DNA of 64,000 bases from JBBQZP01 sp038207585 (lineage in GTDB: Bacteria; Pseudomonadota; Alphaproteobacteria; Rhodobacterales; Rhodobacteraceae). The stretch lies in NCBI GenBank assembly GCA_038207585.1, contig JBBQZP010000019.1, forward strand, positions 1 to 64,000. Direction: 5' to 3'. A program made the translations under genes and the position numbers. The notes beneath the pieces were generated by a model that was not told where the DNA came from, ran no database searches, and was given only the letters and a program-made list of their open reading frames with translations. Shown here piece by piece: positions 24,241-31,589 of this stretch (position 1 is its first letter; each line of letters starts with the position of its first letter).

Positions 24241-25404
24241 ATGCGTGCCCCCTATGCCTGCAATCCTGACCAGTCGCGCGGGCGGCTGCACGCCGAGCGA
24301 ATGTCCAGCTTCCGGTCGGATTTTCAGCGCGACCGCGACCGGATCATCCATTCCTCGGCGTTTCGCCGCCTGAAACACAAGACGCAGGTCTTTGTCGAAC
24401 ACGAGGGCGATTATTACCGCACCCGCCTGACCCATTCGATCGAGGTGGCGCAGGTCGCGCGTACCATTTCCGGCGTGCTGGGGCTGGATACAGACCTCGC
24501 CGAAGCTATCGCCTTGGCGCATGATCTGGGCCATACTCCCTTTGGTCACACCGGCGAGGATGCCTTGGGTGCGCTGATGGCACCTTATGGCGGGTTTGAT
24601 CACAACGCGCAGGCGATCCGCATCGTCACCCGGCTGGAGCGTCACTATGCCGATTTTGACGGGCTGAACCTGACATGGGAAACGCTTGAAGGGCTGGCCA
24701 AGCACAATGGTCCCGTGACCGGACCCCATGCAGACGAAAAGCACGCGGGCCCCTTGCCCTATGCCCTGGCGCAGGCCAACGCCGAATGGGATCTGGAGCT
24801 TTCGACCCATGCTTCGGCCGAGGCGCAGGTGGCGGCGATTGCCGATGATGTCGCTTATTCGCACCATGATCTGCACGACGGTTTGCGCTCGGGCCTGTTT
24901 GATGAGGCCGATCTGATGGAACTGCCCGTGACCGGCCCGGCCTTTGCCGAGGTGGACGCGCTATATCCGGGGCTTGATCCGATGCGCAGGCGGCACGAGG
25001 CGCTGCGCCGCGTGTTCGGGCGTATGGTCGAGGATGTGATCGCCGTCGCACAAGGCCGGCTTGAGGCGGCGAAACCGCAGTCAGTTGACGACATCCGCCA
25101 CATGGGCACCACGATCATCCGCTTTTCCAAGCCCTTGTTTCAGGAGTTGAAAGCGGTGCGCGCGTTTCTGTTCCACAGGATGTATCGCGCGCCTTCGGTG
25201 ATGGTGGAACGCGCGCGGGTGACCAAGGTGGTCGAGGATCTTTTCCCGCTTTTTCTGAACGATCCCGAACTGCTGCCCGCCGATTGGCAGGCAGATCTTG
25301 CCACGGCCACGGATCATACCGATCTGGCGCGGATCGTGGCGGATTATGTTTCAGGCATGACCGATCGGTTTGCCATTCAGGAACACGAGCGTCTGTTCGG
25401 CTAA
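24241..25404 (+). CDS. dgt: Deoxyguanosinetriphosphate triphosphohydrolase-like HD protein
   Basis: Hydrolyses dNTPs to deoxynucleosides and triphosphate. The 387 residues show the HD-domain metal ligands in RLTHSIEVAQVAR and AHDLGHTPFGH, plus the family N-terminus RDRIIHSSAFRRLKHKTQVF. Length fits the shorter dGTPase-like class (type 2) rather than the 505-residue E. coli Dgt. The ATG at 24241 follows AAAGG; the frame extends upstream without family match. Ends 4 bp from the convergent dsbB gene. Confidence 0.92.
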   Translation: MRAPYACNPDQSRGRLHAERMSSFRSDFQRDRDRIIHSSAFRRLKHKTQVFVEHEGDYYRTRLTHSIEVAQVARTISGVLGLDTDLAEAIALAHDLGHTPFGHTGEDALGALMAPYGGFDHNAQAIRIVTRLERHYADFDGLNLTWETLEGLAKHNGPVTGPHADEKHAGPLPYALAQANAEWDLELSTHASAEAQVAAIADDVAYSHHDLHDGLRSGLFDEADLMELPVTGPAFAEVDALYPGLDPMRRRHEALRRVFGRMVEDVIAVAQGRLEAAKPQSVDDIRHMGTTIIRFSKPLFQELKAVRAFLFHRMYRAPSVMVERARVTKVVEDLFPLFLNDPELLPADWQADLATATDHTDLARIVADYVSGMTDRFAIQEHERLFG

Positions 25405-25408
25405 GGCG

Positions 25409-25870
25409 TTATCCCATGCGGCGGGCGGCGGATATCCAGATCAGCACCAGCAGCAGCGACGCCACCGCGTTCCAGCTTGCCATGGAAAGCCCCAGCATCT
25501 GCCAGGCCACATCGGTGCAGCGCACAACCGGGGCGGCAAGAATGGTATTCAGCAGATCGGCAGGATCGACCCCGTCGATCGACCCCGAGGTGCAGGATGT
25601 CGGCCCTTGCCACCAGCCCCGCTCTACCCCCGTATGATAAAGGCCCAGCCCCGCTGTCGCCAGTGCCGCCCCGGCGCCCAGCAGCGGCAGGATGCGCCCG
25701 GGAATCGCCAGCGCCAGCACGCCGATCACCAGTGCTGCAACATGCGGCCAGCGTTGCAACAGGCACAGATGACAGGGCGCCATGCCGCCGATGTACTGGA
25801 ACGCCAGAGCACCAAGCAACAACGCGCCCGAGCCTCCGGCAGCCAAGAGAATGGTCTGATTGCGCGTCAT
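25409..25870 (-). CDS. dsbB: Disulfide-bond formation protein B
   Basis: Inner-membrane oxidoreductase that reoxidises DsbA with quinone. The 153 residues have four hydrophobic segments, the periplasmic pair C33-H-L-C36, and a second pair at C93 and C118 in the loop between later helices. The start overlaps the stop of the YqaA-like gene (ATGA), so it is translationally coupled. A DsbA-like gene occurs separately at 55983-56729. Confidence 0.9.
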   Translation of the reverse strand: MTRNQTILLAAGGSGALLLGALAFQYIGGMAPCHLCLLQRWPHVAALVIGVLALAIPGRILPLLGAGAALATAGLGLYHTGVERGWWQGPTSCTSGSIDGVDPADLLNTILAAPVVRCTDVAWQMLGLSMASWNAVASLLLVLIWISAARRMG

Positions 25871-26445
25871 AGATACCTCACAAGAACAAATCCGCCGATC
25901 AGCACGGCCAGCGCGACCGTGAACACCAGCCCGAGCCGCCGCTCGATGAAGTCGCGGATTGGTGCACCGAATTTCCACAAAAGTGCGGCCACGATGAAGA
26001 ACCGCAAGCCACGCGCAAAAACGCTGGCGACCATGAAGATACCGAAGTTCAGCCCCGTCGCACCCGACAAAATGGTGATCACCTTGTACGGGAACGGCGT
26101 GACCCCGGCAATCAGTACGGCCCAGGCCCCCCAGACGTTATAGCGCTGCTGGAAGTCTGCGAACTTCGCATCCATCCCGTAAAACTGCAGCACTGGCTGT
26201 GCCACGCTGTCAAACAGCGTGGCCCCTATCAGATAGCCGAACGCCCCCCCCAGAACCGACGCCACGGTGCACACGGTGGCCAGAAGAAACGCGCGGCGGG
26301 GTGCTGCCAGGATCATCGGTATCAGCAACAAATCGGGCGGCAACGGAAACACCGAGCTTTCGACAAACGCCACCGCCGCCAGCGCCCAAAGCGCGTGCCG
26401 GTGCCCGGCAAGCGACAGGGTCCAGTCATATAACCTGCGGATCAT
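25867..26445 (-). CDS. YqaA-like membrane protein (VTT/DedA superfamily)
   Basis: Membrane protein of 192 residues in the SNARE-associated/VTT superfamily. Visible family features are the N-terminal FVESSVFPLPPDLLLIPM and the central GVTPFPYKVITILSGATG. DedA-type proteins are linked to lipid scrambling and membrane potential; the function of YqaA members is unsettled. It is the first gene of a pair with dsbB (ATGA overlap). Confidence 0.85.
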   Translation of the reverse strand: MIRRLYDWTLSLAGHRHALWALAAVAFVESSVFPLPPDLLLIPMILAAPRRAFLLATVCTVASVLGGAFGYLIGATLFDSVAQPVLQFYGMDAKFADFQQRYNVWGAWAVLIAGVTPFPYKVITILSGATGLNFGIFMVASVFARGLRFFIVAALLWKFGAPIRDFIERRLGLVFTVALAVLIGGFVLVRYL

Positions 26446-26573
26446 GCGGCCTCCGGCGCTTTTGGCAGGTTTGCATCATGGCGGGGCGGCGGGGTCAAGC
26501 GCTTCGCGTCAAAAGGGGTTACGCTCGCAGGCGGCTTTGATACATTGGCGCAAACACGGGAAGGGGCACCTGT

Positions 26574-27419
26574 ATGGAATGGCGCGGACGTCGGGGCAGC
26601 AGAAATATCGAAGACCGTCGCAGCGCGGGCGTCGGCAAGGCGGGCGGCATCGGCGGGGTCGGGCTGATCGTGGTGCTGCTGATCGGGTATTTCTTCAATG
26701 TAGATGTTTCGCCCTTGCTCAATGATCCGCAGGCGGGCGGGCAGGGCGCCCCGGTCGAGATGACCGCCGCCGATCAGGCTGCGGCTGAATTCGTGTCGGT
26801 GACGCTGGCCGACACCGAAGAGGTCTGGGCGGGCATCTTCAAGGATCAGGTTGGCCAACCCTACCGGCCCACCGTTCTGGTGCTGTATAAAGGTGTCACC
26901 CAATCGCCCTGCGGCGGCGCGTCGGGGGCAACCGGGCCGTTCTATTGCCCCGGTGACAAGAAGGTGTATCTGGACACCGACTTTTTTACCACGCTGGAAC
27001 AACGGCTTGGCGCGGGCGGCGATTTCGCCAGCGCCTATGTCGTGGCGCATGAGGTCGGCCATCATGTCCAGGACGAGCTGGGAATTCTGGGTCAGGCCAA
27101 TCAGGCCCGCAGCCAGATGTCGGAGGCCGACAGCAACGCCATTTCGGTGCGCATCGAATTGCAGGCCGATTGCCTGTCGGGCATCTGGGCGCGCACTGTG
27201 CAGCAGAAATTCGGCACCATCGAGCAGGGCGATTTTGAAGAGGCGATCAACGCCGCCAAACAGATCGGCGATGACACCTTGCAGCGCAACGCAGGCCAGC
27301 GCGTATCACCCGAAGGCTTTACCCACGGCACATCGAAACAGCGCGCCACCTGGTTCGTGCGCGGGCTTAAATCCGGGCAGATCAGCCAGTGTGACACGTT
27401 CTCGGCGCGTCAGCTTTAG
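26574..27419 (+). CDS. YpfJ-type neutral zinc metallopeptidase
   Basis: Membrane-anchored protein of 281 residues. The N-terminus is basic and starts MEWRGRRGSRNIEDRR, as in the KPN_02809 family, followed by one membrane segment at about 28-42. The outward domain carries HEVGHH at 159-164 and an ELQADCLSGIWA helix with the third ligand. Two cysteines (113, 125) may form a disulfide. Substrates are unknown. Its gene ends 52 bp before tRNA-Leu. Confidence 0.85.
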   Translation: MEWRGRRGSRNIEDRRSAGVGKAGGIGGVGLIVVLLIGYFFNVDVSPLLNDPQAGGQGAPVEMTAADQAAAEFVSVTLADTEEVWAGIFKDQVGQPYRPTVLVLYKGVTQSPCGGASGATGPFYCPGDKKVYLDTDFFTTLEQRLGAGGDFASAYVVAHEVGHHVQDELGILGQANQARSQMSEADSNAISVRIELQADCLSGIWARTVQQKFGTIEQGDFEEAINAAKQIGDDTLQRNAGQRVSPEGFTHGTSKQRATWFVRGLKSGQISQCDTFSARQL

Positions 27420-27471
27420 GCTGCGCTTTCGAATTGACCGCTGCTGCAGGCCGCGCTAAACGGACCCCCGT

Positions 27472-27555
27472 GCCCGAGTGGTGGAATGGTAGACGCAGAG
27501 GACTCAAAATCCTCCGCCGCGAGGCGTGTCGGTTCGAGTCCGACCTCGGGCACCA
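27472..27555 (+). tRNA. tRNA-Leu (anticodon CAA)
   Basis: Acceptor stem GCCCGAG/CTCGGGC, anticodon stem GAGGA/TCCTC with loop CTCAAAA (anticodon CAA), a long class II variable arm (CGCCGCGAGGCGTG), T-loop GGTTCGAGTCC, and an encoded CCA end at 27553-27555. Confidence 0.97.
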
Positions 27556-28282
27556 CCTTTTCTGAAATATGTCGATTCTGTGGCGATGCTGGGCCTTTTT
27601 CGGCAGTGATTCGGCGTTCGGTAACCTAAACAGGCCGTTAAGCCGCAACTGATCGCCCATTTTCCGTGAATTGATGCTAATTTTTCAACAGCAAATAAAC
27701 CACGTGCCTCAATCGTGGCGAAAATGTGGTTGGAATTAACCCTGAGTCGAAATGCCTCGGTTGTTGCCAGATTCCAGCTAATCTCTCCCCCACCCTTGTG
27801 GATAAGATTTCAGAACTTACGCAGTTTCGGTAACTTAGCGTTGTACCCAATTTTTCATTGTTGATGATGTGGATACAGTCTTCGCCTTTGAATTGCGGGC
27901 GATGCTGCGAGATCAATCTCGGGGGCCAGATTTTCGCCGCAACTTTGTCGCCAGTCTGCCTTTTTTCACTTTTCGGCAAGCCTAACAGAAGGTAATCAGA
28001 GCAAGTCTTGCTGGGTAAGACAAAGGCTGCGGGGGCAGTCGTCAGTGGAAAGCGTCTTCGGACGCAGGAGTTGTTTGTAAGCGCTGCCAAGTTTCTGACC
28101 GAACCGATGCCAGTCCCGCACTTTTGTGCGATCTGTTTGCTTGTTCCTGAACCGCAGCTCTCACATGACCCCGAATTTTCTGACTGACGAGATGTGGTAT
28201 CGGACCGACCGTTCATTCGGTTGACCGGCGGTTGGTTTGGGATGGGTGCCCCTGGCATCGGAATGAGCGGAGTTGCATTGAG
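27556..28282. other. AT-richer non-coding gap before the RTX-Hint gene
   Basis: 727 bases with no ORF I trust on either strand. Long reading frames here on the minus strand only continue antisense frames from the RTX gene. Base composition is visibly lower in G+C than the flanks. I see no strong palindrome or promoter, but regulation of the RTX gene is presumably placed here. Confidence 0.6.
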
Positions 28283-30874
28283 ATGACCATTTTTTCGTTT
28301 TTGAGCTACAAGTGGTGCGACAAGTCCGGATGCTGGCACTCGGGATACCCAGCTTCGGGCTGCAACTACACGCAGGTCCACGGTTGCGACAAATACGGCA
28401 ATTGGCACGACTGCACCCCCGCCCCCAAGCTGGACGGATATGTTGACGGCACCGCCGGGAATGACCTGATCGACGCGAATTACACCGGTGATCCGCAGGG
28501 CGACCGTATTGACCGTAACGACCAGATCCTTGCGGGTCAGGGACCCAACGACGATATCGTGCGTGCGGGTGCAGGCAACGACACCGTGGTGTCCGGCCTT
28601 GGCAACGACCTGGTTTACGGCGGCGACGGCAACGATTTCCTGGACGATGCCTTGGGCGGGGATCAGGGTGCCGGCCGCGACACGATGTACGGCGGCAACG
28701 GCAACGACACGCTGTGGGGCGGCGCGGACAACGATTCCTTGTTTGGTGACGCTGGCCATGACTCGGTCAACGGCGAAGAGGGCCACGACACTCTCTATGG
28801 CGGTGACGGCAATGACACCGTCTACGGTGGCACCGGCAACGACAAGTTGTTCGGCGACGCGGGCGATGATTCTCTGGTCGGCGACGACGGCTGCGACACG
28901 ATCTTCGGCGGTGACGGCAACGACAAGGCTTACGGCGGCGCGCACAACGACGAAATCTGGATGGGCAATGGCAACGACACCGTCTTCGGTGGCGACGGCG
29001 ATGACTGGATCCACGGCGAAGCGGGCCACGATCTGCTGAACGCAGGCGAGGGCAACGACAAGGTCTATGGCGAAGGCGACAACGACACGATCAACGGTGA
29101 TCTTGGCAACGACTCGCTTTACGGCGGCACCGGCGACGACAAGCTGTTCGGCGGCGACGGCAACGATTTGCTGGATGGCGGCGACGGCATGGACACGCTG
29201 CGCGGCGGCGACGGCAACGACGTCGGCAACGGTGGCGCGGGCATGGACGAAATCTGGATGGGCGCTGGCGACGATACCGTCGACGGCGGCACCGGCAATG
29301 ACTGGATCCACGGCGAAGACGGCAACGATTCGCTGATCGGCGGCGACGGCGACGACATGCTGTTCGGCGAGGCAGGGAACGACACGCTCAAGGGTGGCAA
29401 CGACAATGACTCGTTGACCGGCGGCGCGGGCAACGACGTGATGCACGGCGAGTCTGGCAATGACAGCATTCTGGGCAATGACGGCAACGATTATGCCTCG
29501 GGCGGCACGGGTGACGATTTCATCGACACCAGCGGGTCAACCCAGCCGCTGCCCGACAAGGGTTATCCGGGGCTATACCCTGCGGACACCGATCCCAACA
29601 ACGATCTGGACACCGTCTATGGCGGCACCGGCAATGACACGATCATCACCGGCGACGACCGCGACCTGATCTATGGTGGCGCTGACAATGACAGCATCGA
29701 CGCGGGCATCGACGATGACACCGTGTTCGGTGACAGCGGCAACGACACGATCATCGGCGGCGAGGGCAATGACCTGATCGACGGCGGCGACGGCAATGAC
29801 CTGATCTACGGCGGTCTGTCGCCTGCGTTCCCCGACGCGATCAATATCCCCGACGCCACCGACCTGCGCCCCGACAATGGCCAGGACACAATTCTGGGCG
29901 GCGCTGGCAACGACACGATCTTCGGCATGGATGATGACGATGTCATCGACGGCGGCGCGGGCAATGACCTGCTGGACGGCGGCATCGACGACGACACCGT
30001 GATCGGCGGCACCGGCAACGACACGCTTCTGGGCAGCCAGGGCAATGACGACATGCTGGGCGGCGATGACCGCGATACGTTCGTGATCGGCAGTGCTGCA
30101 AATGGTGCAGGCGATGTCATCAACGGCGACGAAGGTGGCGACGATTTCGACACCCTTGATCTGACCGGCGCTGGCCCGCTGCGGATTGTTTACGATCCGG
30201 CCAATGCGGAAAACGGCACCGTCAACTTCCTTGACAACGATGGAAATATCGCCAGCAGCCTGGTGTTCACGAACATCGAAAACGTGGTGCCCTGCTTTAC
30301 TCCCGGCACGCTGATTGCGACGCCGAAGGGTGAAGTGCCTGTCGAAAGCCTGCGCGCCGGTGACAAGGTTGTGACCCGCGACAACGGCATCCAGGAAATT
30401 CGCTGGACCGGCCGCAAGGATCTGAACTGGCAGGACCTGACCGCCAATGCGCATCTGAAGCCGATCCTGATCCAGCGCGGCAGCCTGGGCAACGGTCTGC
30501 CCGAGCGTGACATGATGGTCAGCCCGAACCACCGGATGCTGGTCGCCAATGATCGCACGGCGCTGTACTTTGACGAGCACGAAGTGCTGGTTGCAGCCAA
30601 GCATCTGGTGTCGGGCAAGGGCGTGTTCGAGGTTGATCCGATGGCCACCTCGTACCTGCACATCATGTTCGACCGGCACGAGGTTGTGCTGGCGAACGGC
30701 ACCTGGACGGAAAGCTTCCAGCCCGGTGACTTGACCCTCAAGGGTATGGGCGACGCGCAGCGGACCGAGATTTTCCAACTCTTCCCGGAACTGGAAACTC
30801 GTGTTGGTCTGGATGATTACGTCGCCGCGCGCAAAACGCTCAAGCGGCACGAGGCGCGGCTTCTGGCCCGGTAA
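28283..30874 (+). CDS. RTX-repeat protein with C-terminal Hint domain
   Basis: Large acidic protein of 863 residues. Residues 1-50 form a Cys-rich module of two half-repeats (CDKSGCWHSGYPASGC and CDKYGNWHDC). About 50 calcium-binding nonapeptides of the GGxGxDxLx type run from about 56 to 595. A Hint domain begins at Cys671 (PCFTPGTLIATPKGE) and ends near 840 (SPNHRML, FDRHEVVLANG). Such proteins are usually type I secreted and may self-process at the Hint Cys; secretion is inferred from the repeats. The ATG at 28283 follows GGAG; a frame continues 17 codons upstream. An 11-nonapeptide block is duplicated. Confidence 0.9.
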   Translation: MTIFSFLSYKWCDKSGCWHSGYPASGCNYTQVHGCDKYGNWHDCTPAPKLDGYVDGTAGNDLIDANYTGDPQGDRIDRNDQILAGQGPNDDIVRAGAGNDTVVSGLGNDLVYGGDGNDFLDDALGGDQGAGRDTMYGGNGNDTLWGGADNDSLFGDAGHDSVNGEEGHDTLYGGDGNDTVYGGTGNDKLFGDAGDDSLVGDDGCDTIFGGDGNDKAYGGAHNDEIWMGNGNDTVFGGDGDDWIHGEAGHDLLNAGEGNDKVYGEGDNDTINGDLGNDSLYGGTGDDKLFGGDGNDLLDGGDGMDTLRGGDGNDVGNGGAGMDEIWMGAGDDTVDGGTGNDWIHGEDGNDSLIGGDGDDMLFGEAGNDTLKGGNDNDSLTGGAGNDVMHGESGNDSILGNDGNDYASGGTGDDFIDTSGSTQPLPDKGYPGLYPADTDPNNDLDTVYGGTGNDTIITGDDRDLIYGGADNDSIDAGIDDDTVFGDSGNDTIIGGEGNDLIDGGDGNDLIYGGLSPAFPDAINIPDATDLRPDNGQDTILGGAGNDTIFGMDDDDVIDGGAGNDLLDGGIDDDTVIGGTGNDTLLGSQGNDDMLGGDDRDTFVIGSAANGAGDVINGDEGGDDFDTLDLTGAGPLRIVYDPANAENGTVNFLDNDGNIASSLVFTNIENVVPCFTPGTLIATPKGEVPVESLRAGDKVVTRDNGIQEIRWTGRKDLNWQDLTANAHLKPILIQRGSLGNGLPERDMMVSPNHRMLVANDRTALYFDEHEVLVAAKHLVSGKGVFEVDPMATSYLHIMFDRHEVVLANGTWTESFQPGDLTLKGMGDAQRTEIFQLFPELETRVGLDDYVAARKTLKRHEARLLAR
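28802..29396 (+). repeat. Internal duplication of an 11-nonapeptide (297-bp) block in the RTX gene
   Basis: The stretch DEIWMG-x-G-x-DTV...DWIHGE occurs twice, at 28952 and 29249, exactly 297 bp (99 residues) apart. Flanking nonapeptides also line up in order, for example YGGTGNDKLFG with YGGTGDDKLFG. Block borders are approximate. Confidence 0.7.
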
Positions 30875-30925
30875 AGACGAATGCAGCGCAGGGTTTTGCG
30901 TTAGCGCAGAATGACTTGCAGGAAG

Positions 30926-30951
30926 GGGCTCCGATAACGGGGCCCTTTTTT
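30926..30951 (+). terminator. Intrinsic terminator after the RTX-Hint gene
   Basis: GGGCTCCG and CGGGGCCC form an 8-bp stem (one T-G wobble) with an ATAA loop, followed by six T. It lies 51 bases after the stop codon. Confidence 0.85.
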
Positions 30952-31549
30952 ATTGGGGCGTGTCGGTTCGCAAACGCCACGCGGCCCAGTCTTCGGGGGT
31001 GTCCAGATCGGTGGTTGCATGATCGCTGGGCAGGGCAACGGGCAAAACCCGCGCCGCATGGGCCTGCACCACCATTTGCGCGCCGCGATCGCCCGAAAGC
31101 TGCGCCAACTCTGCCCGCGCCCATGCCGGAAACAACACCGGATGCCCGGCACGGCCCGATTGCGATGTGGCCCGGATAATGTTTTTGGGGTGTGTTTGGG
31201 CGGCAGCCAGAATGGACGTCAGGTCATGTGCAGTGATCTCGGGCAGATCGGCCAGCAGCAATAGGACCGGGCCGGGTGGCAGCGCGGTCATGCTCGCCGC
31301 AATCACATGCCCCATTCCCAGATGCGCCTCTGGCACTGTTAGCTGCGTCAACGACAACCCCTGTAACGCCCCATCGCGCAAGGGTCTGTCCGCGGGCAAT
31401 GCCACATGAACCGCAGCCCCGGTTTCAAGCGCCGCCTTGGCAATTCGCCGCAGCTGCGGCTCACCTTCGATCGGCTCCAGCAGCTTGTCGCCTCCGCGCA
31501 TCCGGCTGGATGCCCCGGCGGCAAGGATCAGGATCATTGCGCGTGTCAT
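30950..31549 (-). CDS. MobA-like nucleotidyltransferase
   Basis: NTP transferase of 199 residues with the signature LAAGASSRMRGGDKL at the N-terminus and LLLLADLPEIT, the Mg-binding region. It resembles MocA-type cytidylyltransferases of molybdenum-cofactor maturation and other MobA-like enzymes; which nucleotide and acceptor it uses is not clear. The ATG at 31549 gives MTRAMILILAAG; an ATG at 31537 is possible. The stop lies on the T-run of the convergent RTX terminator. No xanthine-dehydrogenase genes are adjacent. Confidence 0.8.
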   Translation of the reverse strand: MTRAMILILAAGASSRMRGGDKLLEPIEGEPQLRRIAKAALETGAAVHVALPADRPLRDGALQGLSLTQLTVPEAHLGMGHVIAASMTALPPGPVLLLLADLPEITAHDLTSILAAAQTHPKNIIRATSQSGRAGHPVLFPAWARAELAQLSGDRGAQMVVQAHAARVLPVALPSDHATTDLDTPEDWAAWRLRTDTPQ

Positions 31550-31589
31550 CACCAAAAGCTGGTGCGCAAAGCGCTGCGCGTCAAGCGCG

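Noticed and set aside
27677..29446. Long minus-strand ORF of 589 codons
   Set aside because: Antisense of the RTX array: the 27-bp repeat lacks stops in that frame, giving a Val/Ala-rich artefact. The same holds for the minus-strand frame at 29573-30850.
28450..30070. Short tandem repeats that could look like a CRISPR array
   Set aside because: They have a 27-bp coding period encoding GGxGxDxLx nonapeptides in one open frame; there are no spacers and no cas genes.
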